From NCBI GenBank assembly GCA_965369815.1, contig CBDUQS010000002.1, positions 1 to 54,765 on the forward strand: DNA of 54,765 bases, in the 5' to 3' direction. This document shows positions 25,721 through 34,292 of this stretch, piece after piece. Both the position numbers and the translations under genes were made by a program. The notes under the pieces were generated by a model. The model was not told where the DNA came from and did not search any database. It was given only the letters and a program-made list of their open reading frames with translations. The stretch is from DAOWGG01 sp965369815. Lineage in GTDB: Bacteria > Patescibacteriota > Gracilibacteria > UM-FILTER-43-11. Position 1 is the stretch's first letter, and every line of letters begins with the position of its first letter.

Positions 25721-25981
25721 ATGATCAACGAAATTCCAAAACCACAAGAAGGTCAAGAAAATCTCTCCACGAGAGAAAGGCAAGGAATGGTAAAAAATCG
25801 AGTGAATCAACAGGGAGAAAAAATGACTCCCCGATTAGCTGGACAAAAAAGAGTACAACCAAACGAGCAACAAACAAACACTCCTTCCAATAAAGCTAAA
25901 AAAGGCATGGGCAAATGGGCCATTGCTGCCGTATCTGGCAGTGCTGCCGCCGGAGGACTTGTAACCTATTTAATAAGTTAA
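25721..25981 (+). CDS. Small tail-anchored protein
   Basis: An 86-residue protein: a polar, Gln/Lys/Arg-rich N-terminal 60 residues that look disordered, then one C-terminal hydrophobic segment (about 66-85, WAIAAVSGSAAAGGLVTYLI) that would anchor it in the membrane. It lies in the operon 39 bases after the 808-residue gene and four bases before the VirB6-like gene. No family recognised. Confidence 0.72.
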   Translation: MINEIPKPQEGQENLSTRERQGMVKNRVNQQGEKMTPRLAGQKRVQPNEQQTNTPSNKAKKGMGKWAIAAVSGSAAAGGLVTYLIS

Positions 25982-25985
25982 AAAT

Positions 25986-28358
25986 ATGAATCGCATCAAA
26001 CAAACAATAAAAGGATTATTTTTAACCGCATTGATTGTGGGGGCCTTTGGTTTAAACTTAAACGCTCAGTGGTCAAGTGATGCAGGTAAAACTACAAGCG
26101 TAAGCACTCATATTGAAAACTTACTAACTACCAATACTTTTGCTGCAACGGCACAGGAAATACAAAGAGAAATGGACGAAATAAAAACAAGGGGAGAACA
26201 GGGAAATGCACGCGCGGGAGATGCGGAAAAGCTAGAGACACTAGGTCAAGACCTAGAGGCGGCAGAAGAGCTAGGTGATCAAGTAGAATACAAAATATCT
26301 GAAAAACTCAAAACAGCAATCTTAGGAGCCTCCGATCTTATTAATAAAGTTTTCGACCCCGCCATATTCACCATCACCAACTCTATAGGAGGTCTACTGG
26401 GGAACGACTATATTTTTGCGGGAGCTATGGGGAAAATGCTCCATGAAATATGGGTGGTAAGTCGAAATATCGTCAATATTGTATTCGTTCTCATCCTCTT
26501 ATTTTTAGCCCTACGTCATATTTTTGGATCAGAAGAAAGCAGTGAATTAAAAAAAGCATTGCCCAAGTTTGTCATTATGCTGATCGCCATCAACTTTTCA
26601 TGGCTAGGAGCACGATTAGTTCTAGATGCCGCCAATGTCGCCACCAATGTCGCCTTTGCAATTCCAGCGGGAACAAAGGGGATAGTGGAACTGGAAGCAG
26701 AAGAATGTAACCTTAATAACAACGGAGGGGCAGAAGGAAGCTGTGGGCTTGTTTCCCTATACAAACCCTTTGATGCAACTGACGACAGCAGTATCATAAT
26801 AAAAACCGAAGAGGACAAGGAAGCAAAATGCAACCTAAAAGCTTTATACGACGACGCCTATGGAGTCGACGCAGATGGGGAAAAGATAGAAGGGTATACC
26901 CCCCCTGGCAAAGAGAATGCATATTATCAAACAACCACCTACTGCTGGGAAAACAGAAAACTTGATAAATTCAGTAAAAGCAATGCGGCTTATCATTTAA
27001 CCTATAGCATGGCAAAGGTACAAAACTTGCCCAAAGCCACTGCAGTAGGAACCACGGCTGAAACCTTTGCCAAAATTGGGATTGGAACCTTGTTTTCGCT
27101 CTTCTTTCAAATTGTTTATTTAATTGCATTTGCATCTTTATTCATAGTCCTCATCTTCCGTGTAGCCGCCTTGTGGTTCATGGTAGCCTTTTCACCCTTT
27201 TTAGTTCTTCTGCTCTATCTATCGCAAGACAGTCAACTAAGTGGGATAGGGAAAAGTATTGAGAGTAAATTCAGCATTGCACAATTCGCCAATTGGGCAT
27301 TCGCCCCTGCAAAAGTTGGCCTAGTGTGGTCAGTTGGATTTCTTATGATAACAACGGGGCAAATATCGACAAAAGAGGTTGCAGTAGCCCTAAATAAGAC
27401 GGGGGATATCACCTCATACGGTTTTTCTGTCAGCTCTCTTTATATGGGAATGGAAAGCATTCAAGAGCTAATGTGGCTCTTAATGACCATTGGAATTATA
27501 TGGGTAGGAACCTTTGCCGTATTCAGTGATCTTGCCGTGGTGAACACCATAACCGATAAGATAAAAAATTACGGAAATGACTTTGCGAAAGAGGTGGCAA
27601 TGTCACCAACATGGGCACCAATCATGCCAATGATTGATCCAAAAACAGGAGGATTAAAACTTGGTTCTTACGGTAAAACAGCAGGTCCTGTTGGAATGCT
27701 TCAAAAAGCGAAAGCCTATCATACAGGTACAGACGATAGGAAATTCGAGAATGCCCACGAAAAACTCAAGACAGCAAAAGATCGAAACCCAAGTGACTTT
27801 GCTAAAATCAGTACTGGAAGTGATGAAGATAGATTTAAAGCCTTTAGTCGACTATCAGGATTAAGCGCTGCAGAAATCAGTAGTGATCCTAGAAAGGTAA
27901 AGAGCATGTTAAAAGATCTAGGAGTCGACGAGAGACACTCTCAGCGAATTATAGACCATGCTGACAAGAACAAAGGGAAACTTGATAGTCCAACTGACAC
28001 AAAGGTGACAGCAGCGGCTTCGTTCTCTGGTACAGACATGAAAACTGCGGTTGCTAGCGCATTAAGTGGAGATCCAAGTTTGAAAAAAATGGCTGAAAAA
28101 GCAGGGGTAAGCCATGAACAAGTGGAGCAACATCTAAGTGCAAAAGATAGAGATTTCAAAAACCTATCAAGAAATGATGTTGAAGAAGCAATAAGACTTG
28201 GTGAGGAAGATGTTATTAAGGATAAAAAGAGGGGCGATGTTAGTGACGCACCAACAACAACATCAGATCCAGCAGCGGATGCAGCAGCGGCAAGGGCAGC
28301 AGCAGATGCAGCAGAAGGAAGAGCGCCAAGAGAAGGACAACCGCCACCGCAAGTGTAA
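25986..28358 (+). CDS. VirB6/TrbL-like polytopic membrane protein
   Basis: A 790-residue membrane protein with the layout of the VirB6/TrbL channel component of type IV secretion systems. Signal-like N-terminus (about 8-27, ends LNLNAQ), then an exported helical stretch, and six or more membrane segments between residues about 150 and 530 with a large exported loop containing cysteines. The C-terminal 250 residues are cytoplasmic and charged, ending in low-complexity Ala/Asp repeats. Last gene of the operon; a strong terminator follows. VirB6-like proteins in CPR often stand without the full set of secretion genes, so the machine may be a pilus rather than a conjugation system. Confidence 0.7.
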   Translation: MNRIKQTIKGLFLTALIVGAFGLNLNAQWSSDAGKTTSVSTHIENLLTTNTFAATAQEIQREMDEIKTRGEQGNARAGDAEKLETLGQDLEAAEELGDQVEYKISEKLKTAILGASDLINKVFDPAIFTITNSIGGLLGNDYIFAGAMGKMLHEIWVVSRNIVNIVFVLILLFLALRHIFGSEESSELKKALPKFVIMLIAINFSWLGARLVLDAANVATNVAFAIPAGTKGIVELEAEECNLNNNGGAEGSCGLVSLYKPFDATDDSSIIIKTEEDKEAKCNLKALYDDAYGVDADGEKIEGYTPPGKENAYYQTTTYCWENRKLDKFSKSNAAYHLTYSMAKVQNLPKATAVGTTAETFAKIGIGTLFSLFFQIVYLIAFASLFIVLIFRVAALWFMVAFSPFLVLLLYLSQDSQLSGIGKSIESKFSIAQFANWAFAPAKVGLVWSVGFLMITTGQISTKEVAVALNKTGDITSYGFSVSSLYMGMESIQELMWLLMTIGIIWVGTFAVFSDLAVVNTITDKIKNYGNDFAKEVAMSPTWAPIMPMIDPKTGGLKLGSYGKTAGPVGMLQKAKAYHTGTDDRKFENAHEKLKTAKDRNPSDFAKISTGSDEDRFKAFSRLSGLSAAEISSDPRKVKSMLKDLGVDERHSQRIIDHADKNKGKLDSPTDTKVTAAASFSGTDMKTAVASALSGDPSLKKMAEKAGVSHEQVEQHLSAKDRDFKNLSRNDVEEAIRLGEEDVIKDKKRGDVSDAPTTTSDPAADAAAARAAADAAEGRAPREGQPPPQV

Positions 28359-28391
28359 GAAAAACTAGTAACACTATAAATTCCTAAAAAC

Positions 28392-28427
28392 AAAACCCCC
28401 GATCCTCATTTGAGAATCGGGGGTTTT
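28392..28427. terminator. Bidirectional intrinsic terminator
   Basis: AAAACCCCCGAT and ATCGGGGGTTTT are exact reverse complements around a 12-base loop that adds CTC/GAG pairing. A and T runs on the two sides let it stop transcripts of both the VirB6-like operon and the convergent ATPase gene. Confidence 0.9.
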
Positions 28428-28436
28428 GATAAAATT

Positions 28437-28465
28437 GCATCGCAGGTTAGAAAACCTTCTCTGCA
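28437..28465. repeat. CAGGTTAGAAAACCT repeat, single arm
   Basis: GCAGGTTAGAAAACCTTC followed by TCTGCA matches the arms of the hairpin at 37066-37123. Confidence 0.6.
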
Positions 28466-28521
28466 ATTAAAAAATATCCAACACCCATGTCGGAACGAAA
28501 ACTTTCCAGTCTACGAGACGA

Positions 28522-31059
28522 CTACACCTTTTTATCCTCACCACTCGGTTCATCCGTAATCTTCGTTCCTACACGCCGATAGATCTCCCGTTCTACAAAC
28601 TGACGCTCGCGAGAATACTTAAGACGTGAGAGCTGACGGAAGGCTTCAGCAGCCTCAACATCCCCTTTCGACGGATCGTAAACGGTCGACATAGAGAAAG
28701 CCCGTGAAGTAGCGTTATCGATGTTCAACTTAATATAAGCTTGGTAATTCGCAATATTCACCAAATCCTGTTCACTGAACACCGGTGCGAACTCTTTCGC
28801 CATATATTCCGCATCCTGAGCACCAATTTTAAAACACATCATTGAGCCCACATTACCGAATACGGCATCGCGAATGGTGGTGTCTTCATGAGTCCCCTTT
28901 CCACCTCCGCTCATTTTCGTGATCTGAGAAATATACTGATGTGCGATGGTTAAGCTTAATCGGTATTTTCGAGCTTCTGAAAGAATTGAAGCAAAGCTTT
29001 CCGTCACAAAATTCTGGAATTCATCCACGTACATATAAAAGTCCTTTCGCTCCTCCTCCGGCATATCCACACGGCTCATGGCAGACATCTGAAGCTTAGA
29101 GACCATAACCATACCCAGTAGCTGGGCGTTTAAGTCTCCCAACTTACCTTTCGAAAGATTACAAAGTAGTATCTTCCCGGAATCCATTACTTCGCGGAAG
29201 TCGAAACCAGATTTGGTTTGCCCAATAATATTACGAATTTGAGCATTGGTAATGAAAGGGCCAAACTTCGCACTAAAATACGGAATCATCTCCTGTTTTT
29301 CACGAGCGCCTGTCGAAGCCATTTCTTTTTCCCAGAACGATCTCACCACTGGATTTTTAACCTTGGCCACCTTATAGCGCTGCCAACTTTCATCGGTAAA
29401 TAAACGAGGTAAGTCAATCAGCGTTGCACCCTCTTCGTCATCTTCCATAAGTGTTAAGCAACCATTGCGAAAGTAATGCTGAAGACGCGGACCCATAATC
29501 TCTTCACCAAATAATTTAATAAAAATCGCCAACGCCTCCTGAGACATAAACTCTTTCTCCTCTTTTGAATGAGCTTCAAGAATATTCAAGCCCATTGGTC
29601 GCTCTAAATCTCCTGGATCAAAAATAATAACGTCATCCGCACGGCTTCGCGGAATGAATGGCATAACCCCTTCTACTAAATCTCCATGAGGATCGATTAA
29701 ACAAACTCCTTCTTTATCTGCCAAATCTTGATTAATCATTCCTTTTAGAATAGTAGATTTACCAGTACCCGACTTTCCAATAATGTAGAAATGACGACGA
29801 CGATCATCTCGCTTCACATGAACCTTCTTGGATTCACCCCGATAACTATTATTTCCCAAAAATAGACCTTCTTTTGGTAAATTGTTTGGAGCAGGAGCGA
29901 TTTTGAACTCCTGCCACTTAATCACCGGCGATCGGTTGTATTTAATATTTGGGAAATGAAAAACCGAAGCCACCTCTTCAGAACACAAAATCATTGCCCC
30001 TGGGTGGAATAAGCGCTGAAGCCATCCTTTTTTAATATCTCGCAATATAAAACCACGAAGCAAGGCCTTCATTGAAAAATATTTTGTTTTAGCAAAGCCA
30101 TTATTATTGGGGGCGTGGTACTGAACAAAGGAACTCATCACATCCCCAACAATCTGCTTGCTTCGATAGCTGGTTTTCGCAGAAGTAACAATACGAATGA
30201 TGGTTTCAAAACCAACTTTCACATTCTTGGTTTCCATTAACTTCACCTGCTCGTCCATTAAAGGAGTCGTGCGAGTAGTCGCGTTATCGGCCCCCATATT
30301 TTCAGTGAATTTTTCCTGATCCGCACCTTGAACCAAAATGCGAATTAAGGTTCCAATCCAAGCAAAAACGTTCATTTTAGAAAGAAAACTTTTTTCTTTC
30401 TTTCCTTGAAAAAGATCCCCTGCCTTCGTTCTTCCTTTTTCCTGCCAACCGTCCCCTACAGGACGAAGCATAACTTGAACCGCCACCCCTTCATCCACAT
30501 CAATCTTAGAAAGCGCATTGGCGATATTATTAAAAGGGTCTGAACCAAGGAATTGATAAGTTCGAATGGGATACATATTAGGCTTTGCCAAACGCACGTA
30601 CATTCCCGACGTCTTATAACCTTCACGAAAAATATTGTAATCCTCCACCTGCTCGATAAACACATCTGAGTAAAAAGCCGTCACTTGTTTTTCGAACAGC
30701 GACTTTAAGTTCCGCGGAACCACCAAGAAGAATCGAAGCAACCCATCAAGAACAACATATTCACAAGAAAAGAAGTCCTGACCAGTTAATTTATTGATCA
30801 AATCCCCACAATGCATCGCATGAAGCCCTTCATAAAGGTGGGTCATGACATCATTCACCTCTTTAAATGATTTTCCGGATGAATACTGCTCACTTTCCCG
30901 CTCACGATCCTCCTTAGAATCTTTAATGGGAACGGATACTTGTAGAAACACCATATTCAGTGACCGCTCCAAGTTTTTCTTAGCTCGAATTCGCCACGCA
31001 ATCAAAAACCCAATCGCTGCCAAAACGCCGATAATGCCAAGTGTTTGTAAGAAAATCAT
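28522..31059 (-). CDS. VirD4/TraG-like P-loop ATPase
   Basis: A membrane-anchored ATPase of 845 residues related to the coupling proteins and HerA-FtsK motors of type IV secretion. TM segment at about 2-24; an N-terminal half with no clear motif; Walker A IIGKSGTGKST (about 425-436), then LIDPHGDLVEGVMPFIP, DPGD, and Walker B MYVDEFQNF (about 672-680). Downstream, the conserved IAHQYISQI and a final catalytic region. In VirD4 this ATPase feeds substrates to the channel. It is convergent with the VirB6-like operon, so the two are separately transcribed. A VirB4-type ATPase was not seen in the window. Confidence 0.85.
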   Translation of the reverse strand: MIFLQTLGIIGVLAAIGFLIAWRIRAKKNLERSLNMVFLQVSVPIKDSKEDRERESEQYSSGKSFKEVNDVMTHLYEGLHAMHCGDLINKLTGQDFFSCEYVVLDGLLRFFLVVPRNLKSLFEKQVTAFYSDVFIEQVEDYNIFREGYKTSGMYVRLAKPNMYPIRTYQFLGSDPFNNIANALSKIDVDEGVAVQVMLRPVGDGWQEKGRTKAGDLFQGKKEKSFLSKMNVFAWIGTLIRILVQGADQEKFTENMGADNATTRTTPLMDEQVKLMETKNVKVGFETIIRIVTSAKTSYRSKQIVGDVMSSFVQYHAPNNNGFAKTKYFSMKALLRGFILRDIKKGWLQRLFHPGAMILCSEEVASVFHFPNIKYNRSPVIKWQEFKIAPAPNNLPKEGLFLGNNSYRGESKKVHVKRDDRRRHFYIIGKSGTGKSTILKGMINQDLADKEGVCLIDPHGDLVEGVMPFIPRSRADDVIIFDPGDLERPMGLNILEAHSKEEKEFMSQEALAIFIKLFGEEIMGPRLQHYFRNGCLTLMEDDEEGATLIDLPRLFTDESWQRYKVAKVKNPVVRSFWEKEMASTGAREKQEMIPYFSAKFGPFITNAQIRNIIGQTKSGFDFREVMDSGKILLCNLSKGKLGDLNAQLLGMVMVSKLQMSAMSRVDMPEEERKDFYMYVDEFQNFVTESFASILSEARKYRLSLTIAHQYISQITKMSGGGKGTHEDTTIRDAVFGNVGSMMCFKIGAQDAEYMAKEFAPVFSEQDLVNIANYQAYIKLNIDNATSRAFSMSTVYDPSKGDVEAAEAFRQLSRLKYSRERQFVEREIYRRVGTKITDEPSGEDKKV

Positions 31060-31130
31060 TTTTTATTTTGAAGAGAGTGGACTCACAGTCAACAAACAGT
31101 ATATACCACTCTAACTGACACTTACAATAA

Positions 31131-31200
31131 AAAATCCGAAATTCTAAACCCTAAATTCTAAAATTTTCGAGCTTCGAGCTTCGGATTTCGAGTTTAAAAC
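31131..31200. repeat. Heptamer array between two minus-strand genes
   Basis: Two tandem stretches with 7-base period: AAATTCT, AAACCCT, AAATTCT, and TTCGAGC, TTCGAGC, TTCGGAT, TTCGAGT. The second series matches the array inside prmC (37648-37752). Confidence 0.8.
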
Positions 31201-31202
31201 AT

Positions 31203-31817
31203 TTAGATATCTAACTCTTCCTCCAAATCCGCATCCTTCTTCTCTTTCACATCATCAACTTCCTCACCAAATTTTGGCAATGCCGCTTCAATCGCTCCCC
31301 AATCAGATTCTTCATTCATTGGAATAATAAGGGTGACCTCGTCCCCCACTTCCGCACGAAAGTAAGTGACTGATGCTAAAAGAACGCTATAAGCTTTGTC
31401 ATTTGCTAAAACCTGATAACGACCATCATTATAAACCAAAGGACCAATAATGGTTTTCCGTTCAACAGGACCAATTTGTTTATAAAGGAACTTTCCTTCT
31501 TCAGTAACCGTTAATTTAAGAACATCTCCTGGAATCAATTTAGATTTACTGGCGTAATTAGCAGGAACAGGGTAAACACTTCCTTTTTTATCCACCATAT
31601 TCTGACCATTAAACACACCCTCAATAACTTTTCCACCACTCTCACCTGGACTCTCTTTAGTAAAGGTAGCTGCCTTTTCTTTATAGGTACCCGTTTCGAT
31701 ACTTTCACCTTCATGAAGCCCCATAGAATCCGCCAAAAGCTGATTAGCAACCTTAAGAGCAGATTCTGCATTATCCATGAGTTCTTTTATGCGAACGAGT
31801 TTTTTTAAATCAGTCAT
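31203..31817 (-). CDS. Conserved CPR hypothetical protein
   Basis: A 204-residue cytoplasmic protein: N-terminal helical coil (about 1-35), a beta-rich core with VIEGVFNGQNMVDKKGSVYPVPANYASKSKLIPGDVLKLTVTEEGKFLYKQIGPVERK, a second block AYSVLLASVTYFRAEVGDEVTLIIP, and an acidic tail. The core wording, which I remember from many CPR genomes without a fixed function, looks like a pair of small beta domains. It has its own start (ATG 31815-31817) between a hairpin and the ATPase gene, and may be cotranscribed with it. Confidence 0.75.
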   Translation of the reverse strand: MTDLKKLVRIKELMDNAESALKVANQLLADSMGLHEGESIETGTYKEKAATFTKESPGESGGKVIEGVFNGQNMVDKKGSVYPVPANYASKSKLIPGDVLKLTVTEEGKFLYKQIGPVERKTIIGPLVYNDGRYQVLANDKAYSVLLASVTYFRAEVGDEVTLIIPMNEESDWGAIEAALPKFGEEVDDVKEKKDADLEEELDI

Positions 31818-31856
31818 TCTGTTTTTATTAATAATTATTTATCGTGATATTAACCA

Positions 31857-31876
31857 TTCCGAGTTTCTCCTCGGAA
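31857..31876. terminator. Hairpin between pfkB-type and 204-residue genes
   Basis: TTCCGAG and CTCGGAA pair around six bases. It sits just after the kinase gene on the minus strand. There is no strong T run, so termination is possible but not sure. Confidence 0.35.
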
Positions 31877-31888
31877 ACTTGAGCTAGG

Positions 31889-32977
31889 TTATGTTAGTTT
31901 AGTACTTGTTACGCAAATGTCAAGTAATTTTAATTTTTTAGTGATTTCTTCAGGACTTAGTAATCCTTCCTGCGCCCCAAAAAAATTCACTACACTATGT
32001 GCATTCACCGTACCAAACTTAAGTGCCTCTTTCAAGTCTTCACCTAGCGCAATGGCGCCTGTAAAGCCAGTCGAGAAGGCATCTCCCGCACCAAGGGTAT
32101 CCACACGCTTATGAGTCACCACTGGGCAAAAGTAAAGTCGCTTTCGATCGCTCGCCTGTGCTCCATTACGTCCATCGGTAATCACCACATTTTTAACCTT
32201 AGTTCGATTAAAAAACTGATACATAATCTCGCCCACATCATCCGCATAGGGAGGAAGAAATGATTTTGAAATATGTACATGGCACTTGGGATCATCTTTC
32301 TTAATTCCTGCAGGCTGATAGGGCGTGCGGGCAAAAAGTGAAGCCTCTTCTTTATTAACAAAAAGAATTTCAGTGTGATCCAAAAGAGCTTTCCACTTTT
32401 TAATCCCCTGCTCCAATTGCTCCTTCCCAGGATTCCAAGCAAATTTGATATGAGGATTCTTTTTCAGGATTTTTAAAATCTCAGCTGGAATATGACTATC
32501 CATTTTTGCTAAATGATTGAGAAAAATCCAATCCGCATTCTCTATTTCTTCCAAAGGTAAGTCTTTAACATTTAAATACTGATTTGCCCCCGCATAAGCT
32601 AAAACCGTTCGATCCCCTTCAAAAGTATTTAAAATAGTAGAAAAAGCGGTTTTATCACGAGTTGTATTCCTTATATAACGAACATCCACATTCTCCCTCG
32701 CTAAATTGGCAATCACTTTATCACCGTAATCTGCTCCCACTTTAGCCACAGTACAAACATCAAAACCCATTCGAGAAAAGCCAACTCCTGTATTGGTAGC
32801 ACCTCCTCCAAAGGTTTCACGAATCTCATCGATTTTCACCTTTCCTCCATAATCAAGACAAACAAAGCTTTTTGAACCCTCTTGATTTTTAAGACGCATG
32901 ATTGAATGATCATGAGCCTTGATAAACATATCGAAGGTCGCCCCGCCAATGGTGAATATTTTTGTTTTATTTTTCAT
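31889..32977 (-). CDS. PfkB-family sugar or nucleoside kinase
   Basis: A 362-residue kinase of the ribokinase/PfkB family, which phosphorylates sugars or nucleosides with ATP. FGGGATNTGVGFSRMG (substrate side) near the start and DTLGAGDAFSTGFTGAIA (anion hole and catalytic Asp) near the end are the two family signatures; GADYGDKV, VTDGRNGAQ and VNKEEASLF support this. The start ATG at 32975-32977 has a good GAAGGA Shine-Dalgarno sequence. The substrate is not decidable. It does not overlap other metabolic genes. Confidence 0.9.
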   Translation of the reverse strand: MKNKTKIFTIGGATFDMFIKAHDHSIMRLKNQEGSKSFVCLDYGGKVKIDEIRETFGGGATNTGVGFSRMGFDVCTVAKVGADYGDKVIANLARENVDVRYIRNTTRDKTAFSTILNTFEGDRTVLAYAGANQYLNVKDLPLEEIENADWIFLNHLAKMDSHIPAEILKILKKNPHIKFAWNPGKEQLEQGIKKWKALLDHTEILFVNKEEASLFARTPYQPAGIKKDDPKCHVHISKSFLPPYADDVGEIMYQFFNRTKVKNVVITDGRNGAQASDRKRLYFCPVVTHKRVDTLGAGDAFSTGFTGAIALGEDLKEALKFGTVNAHSVVNFFGAQEGLLSPEEITKKLKLLDICVTSTKLT

Positions 32978-33000
32978 TTTCCTTCAAGTCCATTCTAACG

Positions 33001-33028
33001 TAAAAATTAAAAATTAAAAATTAAAAAT
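33001..33028. repeat. AAAAATT heptamer array
   Basis: Four copies of the 7-base unit AAAAATT between the kinase gene and the transporter gene. Confidence 0.85.
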
Positions 33029-34267
33029 TTACTCTGAAGAGCTAAGTGTTAAATCGTAGCTCCTAAAATTCAAAGACATTGCCCCCAATCCAAAAGCGAC
33101 CACTGCAATCAAAAGAAAGGTGATCTGAATTCCATAAACATCAGCAATAACACCCATAAGAATAGGGCCAACAATGCGCCCCAAGCGCTCAATAAAATTA
33201 TTAACCCCTGTTATTTCTCCATACATACGGCGTGGCGTTAAGCGAGTGATCGCTCCATTATAAGCAGGGCGGATAATAGCTATAGAAAGAGAAATTGAAG
33301 CCGCTAAAACCATAATCCAAGCCTCTTGGACAATAAAGAAAAGGGAGATAAAAGAAATAGCTCCAATAAAAAGCCCTGTTGCGATCACATTCATTTGACG
33401 CATACGATCGGTAAGCTCCGAAATAAACCAACTGAATACAAACGGCATGTACATCACAGCCATAAGCAAGGCAATAGAGGAATAGCTTAAGTTTATGCTC
33501 AAAGCAAAGAGAGGAATGAAAATAAATACGAACATTCTTAATGCTCCATCAAAAAAAGCTAAAATAAAGAAAAAAATCATCTTGGGGTTCAAATCCCGAC
33601 AATCCTGAAAAATACTCAATACATCGTTTCGTCCATGAAAATAACGTTTAAAACCCCTGAAAAGAGATTTAATTCCTCTTTCGTGTAAACGCGGTAACAC
33701 AAAGAAGCTCATCAAAATACCCGGCATTACAAAAAAGAACATATTGTTCAAATTATAATACGGAACCAAAAAGGCCGCTAAAAGCATTCCCACAATCCAG
33801 CCCAAATAATCCAAAGCAACGTAATAAGCAAAAGGACCTGACTTCCCTTTTCCATTATGCTTTCGAATATAAGCTTCCGTTCCTACCACCACAAAGGTTT
33901 GAGCGATTCCATTAAAGAAAAGAGCTAAAACTAAAAGGGGTAAGCTCTGAAAAGCACCCGCTACAAAGTAACCAATCGCCACGCAAAAGTATAAAAGCTC
34001 TCCATCTTTAATAATAGTCCCCTCTTTCATTTTATCTGTCAGACGCATGAGTGGAATAACGGCTAAAAGTGCACTAAAAGACATTACAGAAGTAAGCAAT
34101 CCGACCATGGTGTAATGCTCGCTGAACTGCTGTAAATAAACAGACCAGTAAGGATCCACGAATCCCCATCCAAGACTTCGAAGAAAAATCACGAACACCA
34201 CCAACTTAATACCAAGGGTAATAGAGAGATAGTCTTTCCTGAAAAGTTTAAGCGTTTTAGCGAACAT
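33029..34267 (-). CDS. Major facilitator superfamily transporter
   Basis: A 412-residue protein with about twelve membrane segments and a basic loop after TM6 (LPRLHERGIKSLFRGFKRYFHGRN). The loop between TM2 and TM3 has MRLTDKMKEG, and that between TM8 and TM9 ELTDRMRQMN, matching the Asp/Arg-bearing loops of MFS carriers. The substrate is unknown. The gene lies 25 bases after the surface protein gene on the same strand and may share its transcript. Confidence 0.88.
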   Translation of the reverse strand: MFAKTLKLFRKDYLSITLGIKLVVFVIFLRSLGWGFVDPYWSVYLQQFSEHYTMVGLLTSVMSFSALLAVIPLMRLTDKMKEGTIIKDGELLYFCVAIGYFVAGAFQSLPLLVLALFFNGIAQTFVVVGTEAYIRKHNGKGKSGPFAYYVALDYLGWIVGMLLAAFLVPYYNLNNMFFFVMPGILMSFFVLPRLHERGIKSLFRGFKRYFHGRNDVLSIFQDCRDLNPKMIFFFILAFFDGALRMFVFIFIPLFALSINLSYSSIALLMAVMYMPFVFSWFISELTDRMRQMNVIATGLFIGAISFISLFFIVQEAWIMVLAASISLSIAIIRPAYNGAITRLTPRRMYGEITGVNNFIERLGRIVGPILMGVIADVYGIQITFLLIAVVAFGLGAMSLNFRSYDLTLSSSE

Positions 34268-34292
34268 GATTGCTTTTTATTGAGTGATGAAA

